The notes below the pieces were generated by a model, which saw nothing but the letters and a program-made list of their open reading frames with translations, did not search any database and had not been told where the DNA came from. This document shows, one piece after another, positions 58,379-64,000 of a DNA stretch of 64,000 bases. This DNA is from Pseudoduganella danionis (GTDB lineage Bacteria; Pseudomonadota; Gammaproteobacteria; Burkholderiales; Burkholderiaceae_D). The translations under genes and the position numbers were made by a program. Each line of letters opens with the position of its first letter. Within the stretch, counting starts at the first letter, position 1. The stretch is from assembly GCF_009720775.1 (NCBI RefSeq), contig NZ_WNKW01000005.1, positions 186,001 to 250,000 of the forward strand, read 5' to 3'.

Positions 58379-60790
58379 TCAGTCTTCTCTGGCATAGCTG
58401 CGCGGGCTGGCCAGCAAGGCCATGAAGGCGGCCAACCCAGCATCAAACTGCTCTGCTTCAGCCAGTATCACGTCGTCTGGATATAACGGTGGCTGTGCCG
58501 TTGTCGCCAGTGCCAGCGCGTGCAGCAGATCCCGCGCGCTGCCCCAGGCATAGATAGGCTTGCAATGGCGGTATTGATCGCGCAAGAATTCCGCCAGCCG
58601 CTGCTCTCTGTCGCGCGCATCGAATTGCAGTCCGTCCGGCAGGATTACGGCGTCAAAATACACGGCCGGCCCTGCTTCGAAGGAGATTTCCGCATCGAGA
58701 AATTCGCCGTCCTTGCCGGTGGAGCGTCCCAGTCGGGTGGCGACCAGTCTCGGAAGCGCACCTTCTGCGCGCAGGCGTGCGTAGGCTAGCCGGACAGCGC
58801 TGGCAGCGACGCCCGCACCCACGATAATCGCAACCTTGCGCGCCAGTATGCCGGTCACGCCGGGCCGGGCTGTCAGCGACAAGGCTGGCGATGGCGCGTA
58901 TTCGGGCACTACCGTTAGGCCGCTGACAGGAGCAGGCGGCGGCATCACCATCCCCAGCCCTTCGGCAATGGCCGCAGCCAGCCCGGTGCTGACGTTGGCC
59001 AGATTGGCCAGTACACGCTGGCGCACGGCGGGTGTCTGCACCTTGCTCAGTTCGAATCGGAAGGCATCGATGATGTGGCGCTGTTCGGCACCAGTCTGAC
59101 TCAGGTAAAACATGCGGGCCTGTCCATAGTGCTCGGCAAATTTGAGCGGCTTGGCGCGTAGCTTTTCTCCATCGACGGCGGCGGGAAATGAGGCATAGCC
59201 CAGATAGCCAGCCTGATGGGGACAGCCACCACCCAGTGAATTCGGCTCGTAATTGACGCGGCCGCGGTGTATGGTCTGGCGATGCATGCCGTCGCGCTGG
59301 TTGTTGTGGAGCGGATTGACAGGCCTGTTGATGGGAATTTCGTGGAAGTTTGCCCCGCCTAGTCGCGAAATCTGCGTGTCCACATAAGAGTGTATGCGTC
59401 CCTGTAGCAAGGGATCGTTGCTGAAGTCTATGCCGGGTATGACGTGGGCCGTGCAGAACGCCACCTGCTCGGTCTCGGCAAAGAAGTTGTCGGGATTGCG
59501 ATGCAGGGTCATGCGCCCTACTGTTCTTACGGGCACGAGTTCTTCCGGTATCAGCTTGGTGGCGTCCAGTACGTCGAAGTCGAAGGCTTCGGCCTGCGCT
59601 TCAGTAAATATTTGCAGGCCCAGTTCCCACTGGGGATAAGCGCCCTGCTCTATGGCTTCCCACAGGTCGCGCCGGTGGAAATCGGGGTCGGCACCCATCA
59701 GTTTCGCCGCTTCATCCCATACCAGCGCATGGGTACCTGCCAAGGGGTTCCAGTGGAATTTGCAGAACACGGCATCACCCACGCGGTTAATCAGGCGGAA
59801 AGTATGCACGCCAAAGCCCTGCATGGTGCGGTAGCTGCGTGGAATGGCCCGGTCAGACATTTGCCATAGCAGCATATGCGTTGATTCCGGCATCAACGAG
59901 ACGAAGTCCCAGTAGTTGTCATGGGCGCTAGAAGCTTGCGGCATGGCGTGATGGGGTTCCGGCTTCAGTGCATGCACCAGATTGGGGAATTTGATCGCAT
60001 CCTGTATGAAGAAGACGGGCATGTTGTTGCCAACCAGGTCCCAGATGCCATCGTCGGTGTAGAACTTGACGGCAAAGCCACGCACATCGCGCGCCGTGTC
60101 GGCCGAACCGCGTTCGCCTGCCACGGTGGAAAAGCGCACGAATACGGGTGTTACCTTGCCTGTCTGACGGAACGGTGCGGCGATGGTAATGTCGCTCAGG
60201 TCGTCATAGGCTTCGAAGAAGCCGTGCGCTGCCGAGCCGCGCGCGTGTACTACGCGCTCAGGGATACGTTCATGATCGAAATGGGTGATCTTCTCCCGCA
60301 GCAGAAAGTCCTCCAGCAGGGCCGGTCCGCGTATACCGGCTTTGAGGCTGTTCTGGTTGTCGCCGATGGCAACGCCCTGATTGCTGCTCAGAGCCTGTTC
60401 GCCGCCATCTGCACGGTTCTGGTCTAGCGGGCCTATACTGCGGTTGATACCCTGGGCAGGCGTATCGCCCAGTTTGGCAGAAGTGGCTGCCTCGCTCGCC
60501 GTACTGGCCAGTGCCAGTACGTCATCCGGCAGGTGCATTTCGCCCGTTTGCGGGTGCCTCGCTGCCTCGCCGTATTCACCCGGCTTGCTACTATTGGCCG
60601 GGCATAGGGCGGCCAGCTTCTGCGCGCTGCCAGCCCGTCGCAGAGCCAACTGCTCTTGCGCACTATTGCTGCCGCTGGAGTGTGGCGCGCTGCCGGTCGA
60701 CGGACCGGAGACGGTGCTCAGCAGCGAGCTGGCGCCGGTGGATGGGTCATTGTTGCTATGATTGCTATTATTGCTGGTGTCTGTCGGCAT
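58379..60790 (-). CDS. katE: Large-subunit catalase HPII
   Basis: The 803-residue catalase has the active His182 in [11 protein letters not shown], the Asn pair at 255-256 in [10 protein letters not shown] and the haem Tyr in [26 protein letters not shown] follows. A C-terminal flavodoxin/DJ-1-like domain (about 650-803) marks the large-subunit clade 2. It is longer than E. coli HPII (753 residues) because of an N-terminal region of about 165 residues that is rich in Ser, Asn and Gly (for example [17 protein letters not shown]). GGAG precedes the ATG. The enzyme removes hydrogen peroxide in the cytoplasm, probably under RpoS control; a promoter was not identified. Confidence 0.97.
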   Translation of the reverse strand: MPTDTSNNSNHSNNDPSTGASSLLSTVSGPSTGSAPHSSGSNSAQEQLALRRAGSAQKLAALCPANSSKPGEYGEAARHPQTGEMHLPDDVLALASTASEAATSAKLGDTPAQGINRSIGPLDQNRADGGEQALSSNQGVAIGDNQNSLKAGIRGPALLEDFLLREKITHFDHERIPERVVHARGSAAHGFFEAYDDLSDITIAAPFRQTGKVTPVFVRFSTVAGERGSADTARDVRGFAVKFYTDDGIWDLVGNNMPVFFIQDAIKFPNLVHALKPEPHHAMPQASSAHDNYWDFVSLMPESTHMLLWQMSDRAIPRSYRTMQGFGVHTFRLINRVGDAVFCKFHWNPLAGTHALVWDEAAKLMGADPDFHRRDLWEAIEQGAYPQWELGLQIFTEAQAEAFDFDVLDATKLIPEELVPVRTVGRMTLHRNPDNFFAETEQVAFCTAHVIPGIDFSNDPLLQGRIHSYVDTQISRLGGANFHEIPINRPVNPLHNNQRDGMHRQTIHRGRVNYEPNSLGGGCPHQAGYLGYASFPAAVDGEKLRAKPLKFAEHYGQARMFYLSQTGAEQRHIIDAFRFELSKVQTPAVRQRVLANLANVSTGLAAAIAEGLGMVMPPPAPVSGLTVVPEYAPSPALSLTARPGVTGILARKVAIIVGAGVAASAVRLAYARLRAEGALPRLVATRLGRSTGKDGEFLDAEISFEAGPAVYFDAVILPDGLQFDARDREQRLAEFLRDQYRHCKPIYAWGSARDLLHALALATTAQPPLYPDDVILAEAEQFDAGLAAFMALLASPRSYARED

Positions 60791-60954
60791 AGTGTGCTCC
60801 GTGGCGGAAGACCGGATGACAACGCCATGTAATTATTTTTCATGAAACATTGCGGGGCCGGTTAACCACCTCATCTTCGCCCGATATACCCGAGCTTAGA
60901 ATAGGACAGCAGATCACCGCTCTGTAGGCGGGCACGCCGCCGCACATGGGGGCG

Positions 60955-60983
60955 CTGACGGAAGTCCTTGATTTCGTTATAAT
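60955..60983 (+). promoter_or_regulatory. Sigma-70 promoter of rlhA
   Basis: CTGACG (60955-60960) and a perfect TATAAT (60978-60983) are separated by 17 bases, about 30 bases before the rlhA ATG, which is preceded by AGGAAGGAA. Confidence 0.7.
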
Positions 60984-61012
60984 TCCGCCCTTATCTAGGA
61001 AGGAACCACGCC

Positions 61013-62983
61013 ATGTCGCTACTGGCTCATCAGCTCGAACTCCTGTCGCCCGCCAAAACTGCAGAGATAGGCCGCGAAGCCATCCTGCATGGTGCCGATG
61101 CGGTCTATATCGGTGGCCCGGCTTTCGGTGCGCGCCACAATGCCAGCAACACCATCGAGGAAATCTCGGCACTGGTGCAATTTGCTCACCGCTACCGTTC
61201 GCGCATCTTCGTTACGCTCAATACCATCCTGCATGATGCGGAGCTGGACGCCGCACGCAAGCAGATCTGGCAGCTGTACGAAGCCGGCGTCGATGCGCTG
61301 ATCGTGCAGGATATGGGCCTGTTGGAGATGGATTTGCCGCCTATCCAGCTACATGCCAGTACCCAGTGCGATATCCGCACGCTGGAAAAGGCCAAATTCC
61401 TTGGCGATGTGGGCTTTTCCCAGTTGGTACTAGCGCGCGAACTGACGGTCGAACAGATACGCCAGATCCATGCGGCGGTCGATACGCCGCTTGAATACTT
61501 TGTCCATGGCGCGCTGTGTGTGGCCTTCTCGGGCCAATGCTATATCTCGCATGCCGACACGGGCCGCAGCGCCAACCGCGGCGACTGCTCGCAAGCCTGC
61601 CGTCTGCCGTACACGCTGAGCGATAGCAAGGGCCGCGTGGTGGCGTACGAAAAACATTTGCTGTCGATGAAGGACAATGACCAGAGCCGCAATCTGGAAG
61701 CGCTGGTGGATGCCGGCATCCGCTCGTTCAAGATCGAAGGCCGCTACAAAGACATGGGCTATGTGAAAAACATCACTGCCCATTACCGTCTACTGTTGGA
61801 CGAGCTGCTCGAGCGACGTCCCGAATTCAGCCGTGCGGCCAGCGGCCACACGGAGATACTGTTCACGCCCGATATCGACAAAAACTTCCACCGCGGCCAC
61901 ACGGATTATTTTGCCAACGGTCGTCAGGACGACATCGGTGCGTTCGATTCGCCCAAATATGTGGGCGTGGAGCTGGGCACCGTGACCAAGCTGGGCACCG
62001 ACCATTTCGACATGCTGACCAATGCCGCCATGGCCAATGGCGATGGCCTGAACTACATGCACAAGCGCGAGACCTGCGGCATCCAGGCCAATGTGGTGAA
62101 GAAGCTGGGCGAGAATGAGGATGGCCAGCTGTGGCGCGTGTTCACCAACGAAGCCATCAGCGCCCTGCCCGGCCTCAAGGTTGGCCTGTCCATCAACCGT
62201 AACCGCGACCACCAGTGGGAAGCGACGCTCAACAAGAAATCGGCCGAACGTAAAGTGGGCCTGCATCTGACGCTGAGCGAACAGTCTGGCGGGCTGAGCC
62301 TGTCGCTGCGCGATGAAGATGGACTGTGCAGCTCTACTTCAGCCCAGCTGGAATTGCAGACCGCCCAGAATGCCGACCAGGCCGAGGCCTCGCTGCGCGC
62401 CAGCCTCGGCAAATTGGGCAATACCATGTTCGCGCCGCTCGGCATCGAACTGCAGCTATCGCAGCCGTGGTTCGTGCCGGCAGCGGCCATCAATGCCCTG
62501 CGCCGTGACGCCATCGAAGCGCACGAAGCGCTGCGGCTGGCGGCCTGGGAGCGACCGCAGCGCAAACCTGCAGCACAGCCGCCTGCCGTGTATCCGGACA
62601 CCCAGCTCAGCTATCTGGCCAATGTGTACAACGAAAAGGCCCGCGTCTTCTATCACAAACATGGTGTGCAGCTGATCGCGGCGGCCTACGAGGCGCATGA
62701 AGAAGCGGGTGAAGTGCCGTTGATGATTACCAAGCACTGCCTGCGTTTCTCGTTCAACCTCTGCCCTAAACAGGCTAAAGGCGTACAGGGCGTGCAGGGC
62801 CAGGTGCGGGCCGAACCGATGACCTTGGTCAGCGGCGACGAAACTTACACGCTGCGCTTCGACTGCAAGCCCTGCGAAATGCATGTGGTAGGGGCCATGA
62901 AACCGGGCATACTGAAATCGGCGCCACCATCGAATATTCCCTACAGCCCTATTACCTTCCACCGTCAGCGTCCGACTAGCTGA
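61013..62983 (+). CDS. rlhA: 23S rRNA 5-hydroxycytidine synthase, peptidase U32 family (RlhA)
   Basis: The 656-residue protein has the length of E. coli RlhA/YdcP rather than the shorter YegQ (TrhP). It shows the U32 signatures LLSPAKTAEIGREAILHGADAVYIGG, EYFVHGALCVAFSGQCYIS and NRGDCSQACRLPY, whose Cys residues probably bind an Fe-S cluster, and FKIEGRYK. RlhA hydroxylates C2501 of 23S rRNA using prephenate-linked chemistry. The C-terminal part (KHCLRFSFNLCPKQ and FDCKPCEM) has further Cys residues. It is divergent from katE and ends at a strong terminator. Confidence 0.93.
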   Translation: MSLLAHQLELLSPAKTAEIGREAILHGADAVYIGGPAFGARHNASNTIEEISALVQFAHRYRSRIFVTLNTILHDAELDAARKQIWQLYEAGVDALIVQDMGLLEMDLPPIQLHASTQCDIRTLEKAKFLGDVGFSQLVLARELTVEQIRQIHAAVDTPLEYFVHGALCVAFSGQCYISHADTGRSANRGDCSQACRLPYTLSDSKGRVVAYEKHLLSMKDNDQSRNLEALVDAGIRSFKIEGRYKDMGYVKNITAHYRLLLDELLERRPEFSRAASGHTEILFTPDIDKNFHRGHTDYFANGRQDDIGAFDSPKYVGVELGTVTKLGTDHFDMLTNAAMANGDGLNYMHKRETCGIQANVVKKLGENEDGQLWRVFTNEAISALPGLKVGLSINRNRDHQWEATLNKKSAERKVGLHLTLSEQSGGLSLSLRDEDGLCSSTSAQLELQTAQNADQAEASLRASLGKLGNTMFAPLGIELQLSQPWFVPAAAINALRRDAIEAHEALRLAAWERPQRKPAAQPPAVYPDTQLSYLANVYNEKARVFYHKHGVQLIAAAYEAHEEAGEVPLMITKHCLRFSFNLCPKQAKGVQGVQGQVRAEPMTLVSGDETYTLRFDCKPCEMHVVGAMKPGILKSAPPSNIPYSPITFHRQRPTS

Positions 62984-62992
62984 CGAAAAAAG

Positions 62993-63023
62993 ACGGCGCC
63001 CAATTCACACGGGGCGCCGTTTT
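62993..63023 (+). terminator. Rho-independent terminator after rlhA
   Basis: A 9-bp stem, ACGGCGCCC (62993-63001) with GGGCGCCGT (63012-63020), is followed by T residues and preceded by six A residues, so it can serve both rlhA and the convergent gene at 63058. Confidence 0.9.
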
Positions 63024-63057
63024 CTTTGCTATGCCGGCATGGCCGGCGCCAGCATGC

Positions 63058-63441
63058 TTAACGCATCATGTCGGCTTTGACGAAGTATTTGCGGGCGTAT
63101 TTGAGCAGCTGGCCATCGGTAGGATGGTCGGCACTTTCCACGCTCATGACGCACTCGGCAACGGCCGGATGGGCGCGCAGCATGTACTTCATCAGTTCCA
63201 GTTTTTCGTGGCCAGGGCCAACGATCAGGATCTCGGTGCTGCCGCTCAGGGCTTTGGCCACGTCATCAAAATACTGCTTGTTTTCCGGTGCGCGGCCCGC
63301 GCCCGTCGAACCCGATTTACCGTGCAGGTGTGGATGCTTCGAGTGAGTTTTAATGACTTCGCTGTCGGCGGCTTCAGCATTGAAATGGATTACGTGTGCT
63401 TCGGTATGATCGATCCACGCGACAACATGATTGAAAGACAT
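63058..63441 (-). CDS. Small eRF1/translational-machinery-like protein
   Basis: The 127-residue protein begins MSFNHVVAWIDHTEAHVIHFN and contains EILIVGPGHEKLELMKYMLRAHP, the pattern of small proteins resembling archaeal/eukaryotic release-factor (eRF1) domain 3. HSKHPHLHGKSGSTGAGRAPE forms a loop rich in His and Gly. Its function is unknown. GGAG lies about seven bases before the ATG at 63441; a longer frame upstream is unlikely. It shares the terminator at 62993-63023 with rlhA. Confidence 0.75.
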   Translation of the reverse strand: MSFNHVVAWIDHTEAHVIHFNAEAADSEVIKTHSKHPHLHGKSGSTGAGRAPENKQYFDDVAKALSGSTEILIVGPGHEKLELMKYMLRAHPAVAECVMSVESADHPTDGQLLKYARKYFVKADMMR

Positions 63442-63613
63442 AAACGACTCCATAGAATATAAACGTGGTGCCTGTAAGTCGCCGCAAAGCACCTGCGTTT
63501 CGATATTTTTCTTGTGGCAACGATTTAAGTCTAGTGAAGTTAAGTCGCAGAATCTTTGATGTAAATCAATCAGTCGCGTGACAGTTCTGCTTGCCTTAAT
63601 GCTCTGCCGATCG

Positions 63614-64000
63614 CTACAGGTCTCCTTCGGCCTGCGGGGCTTCCGGTGGCCTCTGCTCGGCCCAGTCGGCCCGTATCCTTATCAGCTCCGGCAGTGCATG
63701 CTCAAAGGCATCAACCATTTGCGGATCGAAATGCAGGCCTTTGCCGGCCCGGATGAAGTCGCAAGTGTCGCTCAGGCTCCACGCCGCCTTGTACGGGCGT
63801 TGCATGGTCAGCGCATCGAACACATCCGCCACGGCTACCAGCCGCGCAGCCTCGGGGATGGCCGTGCCCGCCAGGCCGTGAGGGTAGCCTGTGCCATCCC
63901 AGCGTTCGTGGTGCGATAGCGCTACATCGCGCGCCATGGAAAAAATTTCCCCGTTGCCGCTTTGTAGGATCTGCGCGCCGATTTCCGTGTGGCGCTTCAT
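63614..64000 (-). CDS. HD-GYP domain protein, 3' part (5' end outside window)
   Basis: The visible 128 C-terminal residues include the HD-GYP core SHHERWDGTGYPHGLAG, IPEAARLVAVADVFDALTM and the Asp/His metal residues of this class of c-di-GMP phosphodiesterase. The tail is acidic (PEAPQAEGDL). Any receiver or sensor domain lies beyond the window, so this may be an RpfG-type response regulator; that part is inference. Confidence 0.88.
   Translation of the reverse strand: MKRHTEIGAQILQSGNGEIFSMARDVALSHHERWDGTGYPHGLAGTAIPEAARLVAVADVFDALTMQRPYKAAWSLSDTCDFIRAGKGLHFDPQMVDAFEHALPELIRIRADWAEQRPPEAPQAEGDL

Overview
The window looks like chromosomal DNA of a GC-rich betaproteobacterium, most likely of the family Oxalobacteraceae (Massilia/Duganella/Janthinobacterium group). 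This is an inference from gene content and order: a long one-chain purL, the series msrB-yciB-bolA with two tandem PpiC-type isomerases, the mltG-tmk-holB-pilZ-tatD cluster divergent from ygfZ, a pta-ackA-fabI operon, and a PEP-CTERM protein. I see no rRNA or tRNA gene, insertion sequence, phage block or CRISPR array. Almost all of the sequence is coding.

Layout. 1-5.1 kb: a partial NAD(P)H-hydrate repair enzyme (nnr) diverges from a fused 5-oxoprolinase that has a perfect 14-bp palindrome in front of it. 4.9-13 kb: a possible 47-residue membrane protein, a response regulator with TPR repeats whose receiver domain has Glu in place of the phospho-acceptor Asp, purL, and a lipoprotein joining DUF4214 to a seven-repeat RCC1-like propeller. 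13-18.4 kb (minus strand): an AlkD-like DNA glycosylase, two tandem periplasmic PpiC isomerases, bolA, yciB, msrB and selO. 18.5-30.4 kb: fatty-acid/acyl-CoA metabolism, with an acyl-CoA ligase, a PEP-CTERM protein, a bifunctional enoyl-CoA hydratase/3-hydroxyacyl-CoA dehydrogenase, an MFS transporter, and an operon of thiolase, Dabb protein, two oxidoreductases, GNAT and a FabG4-like reductase. The two beta-oxidation promoters share a GAACGRTCGT element.

30.5-39.5 kb: NRDE, DUF4936 and ygfZ on the minus strand diverge from mltG-tmk-holB-pilZ-GNAT-tatD-ankyrin. Next come a PRMT-like methyltransferase, an unknown 82-residue protein and a 66-residue membrane protein. 39.5-46.5 kb is rich in envelope genes: pldA, an extra fusA, a small beta-barrel candidate, a repeat-built DUF2799-like lipoprotein and a secreted S53 (sedolisin) peptidase. 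46.6-52.8 kb: pta-ackA-fabI runs directly into a copper-type module of a Cys/His-rich small protein, a TolC-family lipoprotein and a Tat-exported multicopper oxidase.

52.9-64 kb: a solute-binding protein, a chemotaxis receptor, an OsmC-YcaO fusion followed by a frameshifted MarR-family pseudogene and a small relic region, an HPII-type catalase, rlhA, a small eRF1-like protein and the 3' part of an HD-GYP gene. The loci most worth following up are the OsmC-YcaO/MarR relic region, the PRMT-like methyltransferase pair, the Glu-receiver TPR regulator and the two multi-repeat lipoproteins.
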